From positions 1 to 54,215 of the forward strand of contig JALSKH010000106.1 of the NCBI GenBank assembly GCA_026988975.1: DNA of 54,215 nucleotides, given 5' to 3'. The notes beneath the pieces were generated by a model. That model was not told the origin of the DNA. It saw only the letters and a program-made list of their open reading frames with translations, and searched no databases. This document shows, piece by piece, positions 1-10,087 of the stretch (position 1 is the first letter of the stretch; each line of letters opens with the position of its first letter). Position numbers and translations under genes: made by a program. The stretch comes from Campylobacteraceae bacterium (GTDB lineage Bacteria; Campylobacterota; Campylobacteria; Campylobacterales; Sulfurospirillaceae).

Positions 1-72
1 ATTGGGGTGAAATTATCTCACAATTATCTATTATATTTGAAGATAGACTTAATGGATTTATAAGATAATATT

Positions 73-288
73 ATGTATAATAACACTTATAAAAGTTGCT
101 TACACAAAATTCTGGGCAGTCTCAACAAAGGAAGTATTGCTGCACAAAGTCAGTTGGGCGTGTTTTACTATAATGGAACAGGTGTGGCAATAAATAAAAA
201 AAGAGCGATTGAATTATTACGAAAGGCAGCTAGAGGTGGCAATAAAAACTCTCAAAGCAATTTAAGAAAACTTGGCTTAAGATGGTAA
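73..288 (+). CDS. Small Sel1-like repeat protein
   Basis: 71-aa ORF with a Sel1-type repeat pattern (AQSQLGVFYYNGTGVAINKKRAIELLRKAARGGNKNSQSNL). Confidence 0.5.
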   Translation: MYNNTYKSCLHKILGSLNKGSIAAQSQLGVFYYNGTGVAINKKRAIELLRKAARGGNKNSQSNLRKLGLRW

Positions 289-315
289 GATACTATAGCC
301 TAAATTGAGTCTAAT

Positions 316-1230
316 TTATCGTGAAAAGGTACTTGTATTTTGAAATAAAAGCATCTTTTTTTGTGCCTCTTTTATATCTATCGGGCTGAATTTTACCCTA
401 TCGCCTGCTTTTAGTTGAGAGAGTTTGAAGCAGTCAATAGGCAAGAGCGATCCTATCTTTGGGTAGCCTCCTATGGTTTGTCTCTCTTTTAGCAAGATGA
501 TTGGTTTGCCATCTTTTGGTATTTGGATTGCTCCAAAACTTATGCCCTCTGAGATTATACCGTCTATCTCGCACTTTATCGGCTCACCTTCGAGTCTGTA
601 GCCCATTCTGTTAAATTGTGGTGAGACACTATATGTTTGCGAAAAAAACTTTTCAATTTCGTGTGACTTAAAAAAACTATCCTGATAGCCTAAAACTACT
701 CTTATATCTAGCTCTTTTGGGTATGATGGTATGAATTTTTCTTTTAATGAAATATTATAGTTATCAGTTTTATCATTTGAAAAATTGAGTATCTCTCCTT
801 TTTTCAGGTTATGCCCTATCTCCTCTTTTAGTGTTACACTACTACTTCCAAGCTCCCGTTCTGTGTCAAAACCGCCTTTGACCCCGAGGTAAATCCTCAC
901 ACCGTTTTTAGTGTATCCAAACTCTAAGAGTTCGCCCTTGTTTATATTGTGAGTTCTCCAAATCTTCTGTTTTACTGAGTTGATGCTAAAGCTTGCATCG
1001 GCTCCAGTTACTGCTATCACACATGAACTCAGAGCTTCTAATTTAAGTCCGCCCATTGTGATCTCTACGCAGTTTGTATTTGGTTGATTTTGAAGCAAAG
1101 AGTTCAAAATCATATAGGCATACTCATCCATAACTCCAGAGTTTGTGATGCCTTTATCACATAGTCCATATCTTCCAAAGTCTTCGATTAGTGATAAAAT
1201 GCCACCCTCTATAACTCTAAAAGCACTCAA
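316..1230 (-). CDS. pxpC: 5-oxoprolinase subunit C (biotin-dependent carboxyltransferase family)
   Basis: Translation has the family hallmarks (GGILSLIEDFGRYG, QFNRMGYRLEG, SEGISFGAIQIPKDGKPIILLKERQTIGGYPKIG); adjacent to pxpB and pxpA. Confidence 0.9.
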   Translation of the reverse strand: MSAFRVIEGGILSLIEDFGRYGLCDKGITNSGVMDEYAYMILNSLLQNQPNTNCVEITMGGLKLEALSSCVIAVTGADASFSINSVKQKIWRTHNINKGELLEFGYTKNGVRIYLGVKGGFDTERELGSSSVTLKEEIGHNLKKGEILNFSNDKTDNYNISLKEKFIPSYPKELDIRVVLGYQDSFFKSHEIEKFFSQTYSVSPQFNRMGYRLEGEPIKCEIDGIISEGISFGAIQIPKDGKPIILLKERQTIGGYPKIGSLLPIDCFKLSQLKAGDRVKFSPIDIKEAQKKMLLFQNTSTFSR

Positions 1231-1907
1231 ATCACACCGCCATTTTTTATAAATTCATCTCTGCTTATAGGTTTAAATTTTACTCTATCACCAACACTCA
1301 AGTATGAAAATCCATCTAGGTTTTTATCAAACATATCAAGATATGTCCTGCCGATTATATTCCAGCCACCAGGACTTTGTATCGGGTAGATTGCACTTTG
1401 ATTGTCTGCGATTCCAAGGCTTCCTTTTGGTATCTTTGTGCGAGGAGTCTCTAGTCTTGGAGTTGCTATCTTTGCATCTACTTCGCCTAGATATGCAAAG
1501 CCGGGCAGAAATCCTATGGTATATACAGAGTAAATATTCTCTACATGTAGAGATATAACTTCATCTACGCTAAGACCTGAGAGCTTAGATATCCTAAGCA
1601 GATCAAATCCAACCTCTTCGCTATAGTATATAGGAATCTCGACTATACCGCCCTCTTCTTCTGCTTCTTGGATATCAAGTGATAAATTTTCTTTTAAAAA
1701 TTTTATGATTGATTCATAGCTGAAAAAGTTCAAATCATATCGAATAAGTATAGTTGTATATGATGGCGTCAAATCTATGATTCCACTATTTTTTAACTTT
1801 TTAAGTAGTTTGTAGTTGTATTGAACTACTTTGGAATTTTCTTTTGAAATTGAGTCTGCAAAATGTACTATCACACTCTGCGCAGAGGCTATTTTATACT
1901 CTATCAC
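1227..1907 (-). CDS. pxpB: 5-oxoprolinase subunit B
   Basis: KipI/PxpB-type sequence (YTIGFLPGFAYLGEVDAKIATPRLETPRTKIPKGSLGIADNQSAIYPIQSPGGWNIIGRT); overlaps pxpC start by 4 bp. Confidence 0.9.
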   Translation of the reverse strand: MIEYKIASAQSVIVHFADSISKENSKVVQYNYKLLKKLKNSGIIDLTPSYTTILIRYDLNFFSYESIIKFLKENLSLDIQEAEEEGGIVEIPIYYSEEVGFDLLRISKLSGLSVDEVISLHVENIYSVYTIGFLPGFAYLGEVDAKIATPRLETPRTKIPKGSLGIADNQSAIYPIQSPGGWNIIGRTYLDMFDKNLDGFSYLSVGDRVKFKPISRDEFIKNGGVI

Positions 1908-2652
1908 TCAAAAACTCCCTCATAGCTTTTACGATGCTTAGAGCATGTGCATTATCGCCATGAACGCAGATGCAATCTGCTTTTAGTTTTAAGATTTTTT
2001 GAGTGTGGGACTTTATGGCACCATTTTCAAGTAGAAATTGAAGCCTTTGTAGAACTTCATCGCTAGAGCCCAAAACTGCACCCTTCATGCTTCTTGGCAT
2101 CAATGAGCCATCATCCATATATGCTCTGTCTGCAAAGAGTTCAAAAAGCAGACTTATGCCATATTTATCTGCTATATCACTATAGTTTTCATTTTTAGGT
2201 GAACTTAAAATCATCAATTTTAGATTTTTATCATAACTTGAAACAGCACTTGCAATGGCATTAAATATCTCTTCATCTCGCATCATTCCATTGTAGAGTG
2301 CACCGTGAGGCTTTACAAACTCTACTTTTGTATCATTTGCTTTGCAAATGGCATCCAATGCTCCTATTTGATAGATCACAAATTTTTCTATCTCATCAAA
2401 TGTACATTTTAGATCTCTTCTGCCAAATCCGACCAAATCAGGATATCCTGGATGTGCCCCGATAACAACAGAGTTTTCCTTAGCTAATTTTACGGTTTTA
2501 TCCATAGTGAGAGGATCACTCGCATGAAATCCGCAAGCTATATTTGACATATCAATTAAGGGCATAATCTCTTCATCAAGCCCCATCTTCCAAGCTCCAA
2601 AGCTCTCACCCATATCGCAATTTAGTTTTATCATCTCTCTATCCTTATCCAT
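1894..2652 (-). CDS. pxpA: 5-oxoprolinase subunit A (LamB/YcsF family)
   Basis: KLNCDMGESFGAWKMG..., NIACGFHASDP, GAHPGYPDLVGFGRR, KPHGALYN, CVHGDNAHAL motifs. Confidence 0.92.
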   Translation of the reverse strand: MDKDREMIKLNCDMGESFGAWKMGLDEEIMPLIDMSNIACGFHASDPLTMDKTVKLAKENSVVIGAHPGYPDLVGFGRRDLKCTFDEIEKFVIYQIGALDAICKANDTKVEFVKPHGALYNGMMRDEEIFNAIASAVSSYDKNLKLMILSSPKNENYSDIADKYGISLLFELFADRAYMDDGSLMPRSMKGAVLGSSDEVLQRLQFLLENGAIKSHTQKILKLKADCICVHGDNAHALSIVKAMREFLSDRV

Positions 2653-3982
2653 GTACCATCTTTGATGGCAGATAAAATGTTATCTCAGGAAATAGTGTCA
2701 AAACGACAACTATGAGTATCATTATAACAAAAAATGGAAAAGTTGCCTTTAAAATGTAGTCGATCTTTTCACCCGAAATGCTCTGTATAACAAAAAGTGA
2801 AAATCCAACAGGCGGTGTTATCTGAGAAAGCTCCACCATAAGCACTAAAAATATACCAAACCAGAGAGGATCATAGCCAGCCGCAGTGATTATGGGAAGC
2901 ACTATAGGCAGCGTCATAACAACCATAGATATACCATCAAGCATCATGCCCAAAATCATATACATAATTCCCACAACAAATATAAGCATATATGGCGAAA
3001 GTCCGAGTGATGCTATGTATTCGCTAAGGGCTCTTGCGATGCCTAAAAATCCCACAACTTGAGATAAAAATCCAGCTCCAGCGATGATGAAGCTGATCAT
3101 AACAGTTGTTTTTATGGCATTTAATATTGCAGTCTTGAAGACCTCAAAATCTAAACTTTTAAAGTAAAAACCCAAGATAATAGAGCCTAAAACTCCCAAA
3201 GCCGCAGCTTCAGTTGGAGTTGCAAAACCTGCATAGATACTGCCCAAAACTAAAGTTATAAGCAAAAAGATTGGCAATAAATCCTTTAAAGAGTGCAATC
3301 TCATACTCCAAGTTATCTTCTCTTCTTGCACTGGCACTGCATTTTTATCTATGCTTGCAGCGATGATTATATATAGAGCATATGAGCTAGCTAGTAAAAT
3401 TCCGGGAAGTATGCCAGCGATAAAAAGCTTGCCAATAGATACATTTGACAAAACTCCATAGATGATCATGATCAAACTAGGTGGTATCAAAAAGCCCAAA
3501 GTTCCACTTCCTGCGAGTGAACCTATCGAGAGAGATTTGCTATATCCTCTCTTCTTGAGTTCTGCTAGTGTGATTTTGCCAACAGTCGCAGTTGTCGCAG
3601 CAGATGAGCCTGATACGGCTGCAAAAAGTGAACAGGCTGCCACATTTATATGCAAAAGTCTTCCTGGAACTTTTGTCAGCCATGGAATTAAGCCGTTGAA
3701 AAGTCTTGTCGAGATGGAAGATTTATATAGGAGTTCACCCATGAGTATAAACATGGGAAGTGCGGCAAGTGACCAAGAGTTGAGTGAGTCATAAAGGGAT
3801 GATGAGAGTAGATCTCCTATCTTGTCCCAAATATTTATAGCTGGCGGCAGGTTTACCTTAAAAATTAGCATTCCAAAGATGCCCGTAAGCATCAAAGAGA
3901 CTCCAATCCAGATGGATGAGAGTAAAAAAGCAAACATAACAATCAACAATACGATAGTCAAAGTCAATGGGTCAGCTATCAT
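2645..3982 (-). CDS. TRAP transporter large permease subunit (DctM family)
   Basis: 445-aa polytopic protein with DctM signatures (GSSAATTATVGKITLAELKKRGY, GSLAGSGTLGFLIPPSLIMIIYG, PTEAAALGVLGS, ITPPVGFSLFVIQSISG). Confidence 0.9.
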   Translation of the reverse strand: MIADPLTLTIVLLIVMFAFLLSSIWIGVSLMLTGIFGMLIFKVNLPPAINIWDKIGDLLSSSLYDSLNSWSLAALPMFILMGELLYKSSISTRLFNGLIPWLTKVPGRLLHINVAACSLFAAVSGSSAATTATVGKITLAELKKRGYSKSLSIGSLAGSGTLGFLIPPSLIMIIYGVLSNVSIGKLFIAGILPGILLASSYALYIIIAASIDKNAVPVQEEKITWSMRLHSLKDLLPIFLLITLVLGSIYAGFATPTEAAALGVLGSIILGFYFKSLDFEVFKTAILNAIKTTVMISFIIAGAGFLSQVVGFLGIARALSEYIASLGLSPYMLIFVVGIMYMILGMMLDGISMVVMTLPIVLPIITAAGYDPLWFGIFLVLMVELSQITPPVGFSLFVIQSISGEKIDYILKATFPFFVIMILIVVVLTLFPEITFYLPSKMVHG

Positions 3983-4457
3983 TTGAGAACCTCCTTGCTA
4001 TAAAAGCTAAGATAGAGATAACAAAGATAAATGAACCTATTATCATAGGAATTTGTGTCAGATATATCGGTGTTTCGCTTACTCCCTCGGAGAGTATGTC
4101 AAAACTATAAGCATCCAAACACATCAAAATTACCCTGTAAAATATAAATGATATAACGGCAAAAGTTATTGTGCCGGCAAAGATATCAAAATAGTTCTGT
4201 TTTGTTTTTGACAATCTTGCTGTTAGGATGTTGATCCTTATGTGTGCTTTTTGGCTAAAAGTATAACCAAGTCCTAAAAATACAGACGCGAGATAGAAGT
4301 AGCCACTGTATTCGTCGGCTATCATGGTGGATTTATCAAAGAGAGTTCTTGAAAATATCTCCGTGAGTATCAAAAGCACCAAAGCGACGATAAAAAGTGC
4401 AGATAAAATGGCTCCCAATCCTGAGAGCCATTTTTCAAATTTTATAAAAAATTTCAT
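3972..4457 (-). CDS. TRAP transporter small permease subunit (DctQ family)
   Basis: 161-aa four-TM protein between DctM and DctP genes; overlaps DctM start. Confidence 0.85.
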   Translation of the reverse strand: MKFFIKFEKWLSGLGAILSALFIVALVLLILTEIFSRTLFDKSTMIADEYSGYFYLASVFLGLGYTFSQKAHIRINILTARLSKTKQNYFDIFAGTITFAVISFIFYRVILMCLDAYSFDILSEGVSETPIYLTQIPMIIGSFIFVISILAFIARRFSNDS

Positions 4458-4465
4458 AATAGTGC

Positions 4466-5422
4466 TTATTTTCTATACTCTTTGAAGATTTTTTTAATAT
4501 CACTGCTTGCATCTTGTAGATAAGATTTTAACATTTTTGCACCAACTTCTGCCAACTGTTTTTTAAGTGTAGGAGTCGGTTCGCTTACTTTCATGCCATG
4601 CTTTGCTAAAATCGCTAAATCCTCTTTATCTATGCTTTTACTGATAGCCCATTGAGCTTTTTCCATCTCTTTGGCAGCTTTAAGCATTGCTTTTTGTTGC
4701 ATCTTGTCTAAGCTGTTCCAATAGTCAAGATTGATTGTGACTGCTTGAAGTGGATATGCATAGCCTATCTTTGTAAAGTTAGTTAAAACCTCCCAAAGTT
4801 TACCATTTTTTCCACTCTCTGAAGATGTAACAACAGCATTTACTAAACCTGTACTAAGTGCTGAATAAACCTCGCCCCATGGAAGTGCGACAGCACTACC
4901 ACCAGCTAGTTTTACAAAATTTGCAGAGTTTTTATCGTAAGTTCTGGCTTTTACTCCCTTAAAATCAGCAGTTGAGTTTAAAGCTTTTTTTGTATATATT
5001 CCACTTGGCGGCCAAGTTACAGCATATAGAAGTTTTTGGTTCCACTTTTTAAATGTTTTATTGTAAGCTGGTTTTGAGATTTGGTACAATCTATAAGCAT
5101 CATCATAGCTAGAAGCTACAAAAGGAAGCGCAGAGATACCAAAAACCTTACCACCACCTGCAGTGAAAGGTATAAACATATCTGTCATAGGTACAACACC
5201 GTCTTTGACAGCTTTTAGGGCATTTCCCTTAACAAGCGAACTTCCTGCATGTACTTTTATATTTACGCTGCCGTTTGTGTACTTTTTAACTAAAGCTGCA
5301 TATTTAACAGCACCTTTTGTATGGAAGTTTAAAGCAGGATATTTTGCATTTAAGTCCATATTTACAGTTCCCGCAAACATCAATGATGCAGCACTTAGTG
5401 CGACTAAAGTCTTTCTTAACAT
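4466..5422 (-). CDS. TRAP transporter substrate-binding protein (DctP family)
   Basis: Signal peptide, DctP-type core (KYTNGSVNIKVHAGSSLVKGNALKAVKDGVVPMTDMF; KGVKARTYD); first gene of the TRAP-pxp run. Confidence 0.88.
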   Translation of the reverse strand: MLRKTLVALSAASLMFAGTVNMDLNAKYPALNFHTKGAVKYAALVKKYTNGSVNIKVHAGSSLVKGNALKAVKDGVVPMTDMFIPFTAGGGKVFGISALPFVASSYDDAYRLYQISKPAYNKTFKKWNQKLLYAVTWPPSGIYTKKALNSTADFKGVKARTYDKNSANFVKLAGGSAVALPWGEVYSALSTGLVNAVVTSSESGKNGKLWEVLTNFTKIGYAYPLQAVTINLDYWNSLDKMQQKAMLKAAKEMEKAQWAISKSIDKEDLAILAKHGMKVSEPTPTLKKQLAEVGAKMLKSYLQDASSDIKKIFKEYRK

Positions 5423-5483
5423 ATCTTCTCCTTTGAATTTTTGTTACTATAGTCTATCATTTTGTAGCTTAGAAAACTAGAAA

Positions 5484-6008
5484 TTAAGCATATAATTCGA
5501 GTTTAGAATCTTTATCAAAGAGTCTATCGAAGAGTTTTTTTGTATTTTCTATAAGTTTTTTATCTTTGTTGAAAATAGAAAATATATCATCAAAAGTATC
5601 TATGGTTTTGTTTTTCAAAAGTATCCTAGCATCTTTTGAATTCAACTTTGGAAATTTGCTTTTTATGTCATGAGCACTGTTTGTTAAGAGATGGTTGGCA
5701 TCAAGCGCTTTATCACTTTTTTTGATATTTTCTAGAAATTTTTGATAGATTGGCTTGATTAACTTCATGGCTCTTTCTATCTCTTTTTTATCGTTCTTAT
5801 CGATACCATTGCCACTATATGAAAAGCTATATCCGAGCTCCTCTTTTAGACTAAAAGAGTCCTTCTGCCAATTTTCTCCTTTTTGTTCACTAAAATCAAG
5901 CTCCTTATTGTCTTTTAGCGATAGAGATATTTTATCTCCAGAACTTGTTTGAATATCAAAAGAAAAACTATTGTTACTTACATTTATAGAATTAAACTCT
6001 CTTATCAT
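5484..6008 (-). CDS. Hypothetical protein
   Basis: 174-aa ORF, initiation codon preceded by AGGAGT-like RBS on the minus strand; no family recognised. Confidence 0.65.
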   Translation of the reverse strand: MIREFNSINVSNNSFSFDIQTSSGDKISLSLKDNKELDFSEQKGENWQKDSFSLKEELGYSFSYSGNGIDKNDKKEIERAMKLIKPIYQKFLENIKKSDKALDANHLLTNSAHDIKSKFPKLNSKDARILLKNKTIDTFDDIFSIFNKDKKLIENTKKLFDRLFDKDSKLELYA

Positions 6009-6121
6009 GACAAACTCCTTTTAGGTGAAATCGACCAAAAAAGAGTTAAGTTTAGATACATTTTTTCACTAAAAAGCATCTATATGTTCAAATTTTTATT
6101 TGAATTTTACTATAATTTTAT

Positions 6122-6550
6122 ATGAGATTTTTTATTTTTTTATTTTTATTGCTTTTGTTAAATGGATGTGGGGATAACTCTATATCTAAGTTATATGACA
6201 CAACTTATAGAGATAAGCATATACCTTGTCTAAAACTTTCTATCTTTCCAAAAAATGTTAAGATGGAAAAAACTTTAAGCAATCTATACCCATTTAAAAG
6301 TAAATGTGAGTATCTTCTGCTTGTGTCATATAAAGCAAATATAGTTTGCAACAGTAATCAAAATGCACCAAGAAAAACTCTCTCGAATTTTCCGAATAGT
6401 TACTTGAGGATGGAGGTAAACAAAAATATGAATGATTTGATTTTTAGCTACTATATAGACTTAAACGATAAAGTCACAAAGGATGATTTGAAAAATGGCT
6501 TTAAAAGCATAAGAAAAAATCTAAAAATATCACAAAGAGGTGAAAATTGA
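6122..6550 (+). CDS. Hypothetical lipoprotein
   Basis: N-terminal MRFFIFLFLLLLLNGC gives a lipobox (LNGC). Confidence 0.65.
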   Translation: MRFFIFLFLLLLLNGCGDNSISKLYDTTYRDKHIPCLKLSIFPKNVKMEKTLSNLYPFKSKCEYLLLVSYKANIVCNSNQNAPRKTLSNFPNSYLRMEVNKNMNDLIFSYYIDLNDKVTKDDLKNGFKSIRKNLKISQRGEN

Positions 6551-6711
6551 AGAAAATAGTCTGTCAAAAGTGTAAATACTACTTCGTAACTTGGGAGCGA
6601 TCAAGACCACATGGGTGTAGGGCTTATGGCTTTAAGTCTGCCCAGATTCCCTCTGTGGTCGTTAAGCGAAATAGCGGTGCTGAGTGTAAAATTTACCAAC
6701 CAAAACTATAA
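6547..6711 (+). CDS. Small cysteine-motif protein (CxxC-type), TTG start, absent from the ORF track
   Basis: Read directly: TTG start overlapping the upstream TGA stop (TTGA), RBS-like AGAGGTG upstream; 54 aa MKKIVCQKCKYYFVTWERSRPHGCRAYGFKSAQIPSVVVKRNSGAECKIYQPKL with four Cys. Confidence 0.7.
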   Translation: MKKIVCQKCKYYFVTWERSRPHGCRAYGFKSAQIPSVVVKRNSGAECKIYQPKL

Positions 6712-6717
6712 GTTCAA

Positions 6718-7902
6718 TTATAAAATAAGAGATTTGACTTGTAAAGCTATTTCTAGCTCTTCGTTGGTTGGAATCACTAAAACTTTTACTTTACTGTTGG
6801 GTTTGCTTATATCTATGATCTCTTTTGCTCTTTGATTGTTTTTGTCAAGATCTAGTGAAATTCCTAGATTTTCCAAATTTGAACAACTGTTTCTTCTCAC
6901 CTCTATATCATTTTCACCAATGCCGCCTGTGAAAATCAGACAATCAACTCTGCCCAAAACTGCGCTATATGAGCCTATATACTTTTTGATTCTATAGCTA
7001 AACATTTCAAGAGCTAGTTTTGCTTTTTCATCTCCATTTTGTGCCATCTCTCCAACTTCTCTCATGTCGTTGTTACCACAGATGCCTTTTAAGCCACTCT
7101 TTTTATTTAGCATATTGTCAAGTTCATCTTCGTTTAAATTTTCCACTCTTGAGAGATAAAAGATGATGGCTGGATCTATATCTCCGCATCTAGTACCCAT
7201 TATGAGTCCTTCAAGTGGTGTGAGACCCATGGAGGTATCTATGCTTTTTCCATTTTTGACCGCACTCATACTTGCTCCATTTCCCAAATGGAGTGTGATA
7301 GCATTTAAATTTTCCATTTTGATGCCTAGCTTTTTCGCTGCCTCTTTTGCCACAAAGTGGTGAGAAGTCCCGTGAAATCCGTATCTTCTCACACCATCCT
7401 TTTCATAAGTTTCATATGGAAGTGCGTACATGTAGGCATATTTTGGTATGCTTGAGTGAAAGGCAGTATCAAAAACAGCTACTTGAGGAACATTTGGGCA
7501 GTGCTCTATGCTACTTTTTATACCTTCTAAGTTTGCAGGATTATGCAATGGTGCTAATGGAATCAGCTTCTCTATCTGCTTAATCACTTTGTCATTTATG
7601 ATCGTTGGTTCGCAAAACTCCTCACCTCCGTGAACAACTCTGTGTCCAATGCCATCAAGTTCGCATAAATCTTTTATGATTTTTGACTCTATCAGAAGCG
7701 AATTCATGATCTCTAGCCCAATTTTATGATTGGCTATCGGTATCTTCTTCTCTAATTCTCCACTTTCAAATTTTATCCTAGCATGAGATATTTTTTCACC
7801 TATCTGTTCTATAATGCCACTTACTAAAGATTCATTTGTCTTAGCATCAAAAAGTTGAAATTTTATAGAAGAGCTTCCACTGTTTAGAACCAATATCTTC
7901 AT
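6718..7902 (-). CDS. ackA: Acetate kinase
   Basis: LNSGSSSIKFQLFD, HRVVHGGE, FDTAFHSSIP, HLGNGASMSAVKNGKSIDTSMGLTPLEGL, FTGGIGEN motifs. Confidence 0.97.
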   Translation of the reverse strand: MKILVLNSGSSSIKFQLFDAKTNESLVSGIIEQIGEKISHARIKFESGELEKKIPIANHKIGLEIMNSLLIESKIIKDLCELDGIGHRVVHGGEEFCEPTIINDKVIKQIEKLIPLAPLHNPANLEGIKSSIEHCPNVPQVAVFDTAFHSSIPKYAYMYALPYETYEKDGVRRYGFHGTSHHFVAKEAAKKLGIKMENLNAITLHLGNGASMSAVKNGKSIDTSMGLTPLEGLIMGTRCGDIDPAIIFYLSRVENLNEDELDNMLNKKSGLKGICGNNDMREVGEMAQNGDEKAKLALEMFSYRIKKYIGSYSAVLGRVDCLIFTGGIGENDIEVRRNSCSNLENLGISLDLDKNNQRAKEIIDISKPNSKVKVLVIPTNEELEIALQVKSLIL

Positions 7903-7904
7903 AT

Positions 7905-9998
7905 CTACTCTCCTTGTGCTTGTATAGCCGTGATTGCGACGGTGTTAACGATATCTGCTACCAAACAACCTCTGCTTAGATCGTTTACCGGTTTGTTTAA
8001 ACCTTGCAAAACAGGTCCTATTGCTATAGCGCCTGAACTTCTTTGAACTGCTTTGTATGTATTGTTGCCAGTATTTAGATCTGGAAAGATAAAGACTGTG
8101 GCGCGACCAGCTACTTTTGAATTTGGAAGTTTTGTTTTTGCTACGCTTGCATCTATGGCAGCGTCATATTGTATAGGACCTTCAACCAAAAGTTCTGGCA
8201 TCTTCTCTTTTACTATATTTGTAGCAACTCTTACTTTTTCTACATCATCTCCCTTTCCTGAATCACCTGTGGAGTATGAAAGCATCGCAACTTTTGGGTC
8301 TATTCCAAAGATTTTTGCGGTAGTTGATGAAGTCATAGCTATCTGAGCTAATTGCTCGGCATTTGGGTCTTGATTTACCGCACAATCTCCATAAACCAAA
8401 ACTTTAGTATCTAAACACATGAAAAAGACACTAGATACTATCGAGATGCCCGGCTTTGTTTTTATGATTTGTAAAGCTGGTCTTATAGTATCTTGAGTAG
8501 TATGAATTGCACCTGAAACCATACCATCCGCATCCCCACAATGCACCATCATTGTAGCAAAATAACTGTCAAGCTCTAGTGATTGTTTAGCAATATCGAG
8601 TGTTAAACCCTTTTTCTTTCTTAATTCATAAAAACTATTGATATATTTATCCATAAGAGGTGAAGTTTTGGGGTCTATAAATTTTGCTTTTGTTATATCA
8701 ATTCCAAGAGTTCTGCTCTTTTCCAAAATCTTCTTCTCTTCACCCAAAAGGATAATCTCTGCAACATTTCTTCTTAATAGTATCTCCGTAGCCCTTAAAA
8801 TTCTCTCATCGCTACTCTCTGGCAATACAATCCTCTTTCTATTTGATCTTGCCCTCTCAAAGAGTCCAAACTCAAACATTATAGGTGTTGTAGTATCGCT
8901 TGTGATTTCAGATACTATTTTGTCTCCAAGATAGTTAACATCAACATTTGAAGCAAAAAGTCCCATAGCGAGAGCGATTTTTCGCTCGCTTTGAGGGGTT
9001 ATAGTTGCTGGAACATCTTTTACTTTCATAGCAGTTGTGTAAGTATCTTCTTCTACACTTAAAATCGGCATTGTACATCTATCAAATCCGCTAAAGAGTT
9101 GTTTTATAGATTTATGAGGCAAAAGTCCTCCTGTTAGCAATATGCCTGAGATTGTTGGATAGTTCTTAGAAAAAACAGAACTTAGAGAACCGATGATGAT
9201 ATCTGATCTGTCTCCAGGAACTATGATCAAGTCGCCATCTTCGAGATACTCTAGAAAGTTTTCTAGTTTCATAGCAGCGATTTTACTCTGTTTTACTACT
9301 CTTCTGAGATCTTTTTCCTCTCCTAAAATCTGAATACATCCAAGATTTTTTTTGATTTCCGCAACAGTTGGAGTATCTAGTTCTGTAACCTCTTCCAAAA
9401 GATACACAGGGCTATTTTTCGTATCAAGTGCGAGTAGATTTCCTCGTAACTCATTCGTTATTTTTGGATCAATTCTATTTACAAATGTAGCTATATGTAC
9501 ACAGCCGGCATTTTTGATAGATTCGCTCTCTATTGTGATTTCGTCTATTATCTCTACAACGCTTTTATCTTTGCCTTTTAGAACACTAATGTAAGGAGTC
9601 CCAAGATTTTGTGCTATAGCAAGGTTGATATCAAAGTCCAAGGTGTGAGAAAAGGATGAATTGTGAAGTCCCTCTACTACGACAAAATCATACTCTCTCT
9701 CAAGTTTTTTGTATTTTTCGAGTAGGGACTCTATAAAGTAGTTGTATCGATCTTCAGCCAAAAACTTCTCTACTTCGTGTGTAGAAAAACCATAACAATT
9801 TTCATAACTCATGTCCAGTGAATACTTTTCTAAAACAAAAGAGATGTCGTGATCTCTCTCGCCCAAATCATCGATAACAGGTCGAAAAAATGCAACTTTT
9901 CCCAACTTTCCTTTTAAAAGCTCCATGATTCCCATCGTGATAATTAAGCTACCAGTTGCCGGCTCCAATGACGATATGTATATACTGTCTGACTTCAT
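7905..9998 (-). CDS. pta: Phosphate acetyltransferase, long form (DRTGG domain)
   Basis: C-terminal Pta catalytic region (RIVLPESSDERILRA, MVHCGDADGMVSGA, AMLSYSTGDSGKG); start set at the MKSDS... ATG, preceded by GGGGAGAG; the ORF track extends upstream to 10022. Confidence 0.95.
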   Translation of the reverse strand: MKSDSIYISSLEPATGSLIITMGIMELLKGKLGKVAFFRPVIDDLGERDHDISFVLEKYSLDMSYENCYGFSTHEVEKFLAEDRYNYFIESLLEKYKKLEREYDFVVVEGLHNSSFSHTLDFDINLAIAQNLGTPYISVLKGKDKSVVEIIDEITIESESIKNAGCVHIATFVNRIDPKITNELRGNLLALDTKNSPVYLLEEVTELDTPTVAEIKKNLGCIQILGEEKDLRRVVKQSKIAAMKLENFLEYLEDGDLIIVPGDRSDIIIGSLSSVFSKNYPTISGILLTGGLLPHKSIKQLFSGFDRCTMPILSVEEDTYTTAMKVKDVPATITPQSERKIALAMGLFASNVDVNYLGDKIVSEITSDTTTPIMFEFGLFERARSNRKRIVLPESSDERILRATEILLRRNVAEIILLGEEKKILEKSRTLGIDITKAKFIDPKTSPLMDKYINSFYELRKKKGLTLDIAKQSLELDSYFATMMVHCGDADGMVSGAIHTTQDTIRPALQIIKTKPGISIVSSVFFMCLDTKVLVYGDCAVNQDPNAEQLAQIAMTSSTTAKIFGIDPKVAMLSYSTGDSGKGDDVEKVRVATNIVKEKMPELLVEGPIQYDAAIDASVAKTKLPNSKVAGRATVFIFPDLNTGNNTYKAVQRSSGAIAIGPVLQGLNKPVNDLSRGCLVADIVNTVAITAIQAQGE

Positions 9999-10087
9999 AC
10001 TGCTCTCCCCTTTAAATTCCATTTTTTATATTTTTACAATCATACTATATTAACATAACAAATGTATAATAAAAGATAATTAAAATT

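Noticed and set aside
3-68. Possible C-terminal end of an upstream + strand gene (...WGEIISQLSIIFEDRLNGFIR*)
   Set aside because: Only about 21 codons visible and two + strand frames stop near here; too little to call.
6611-6835. 74-aa + strand ORF at the pre-ackA junction
   Set aside because: Overlaps the better-supported TTG-start CxxC ORF in another frame and runs antisense into ackA.
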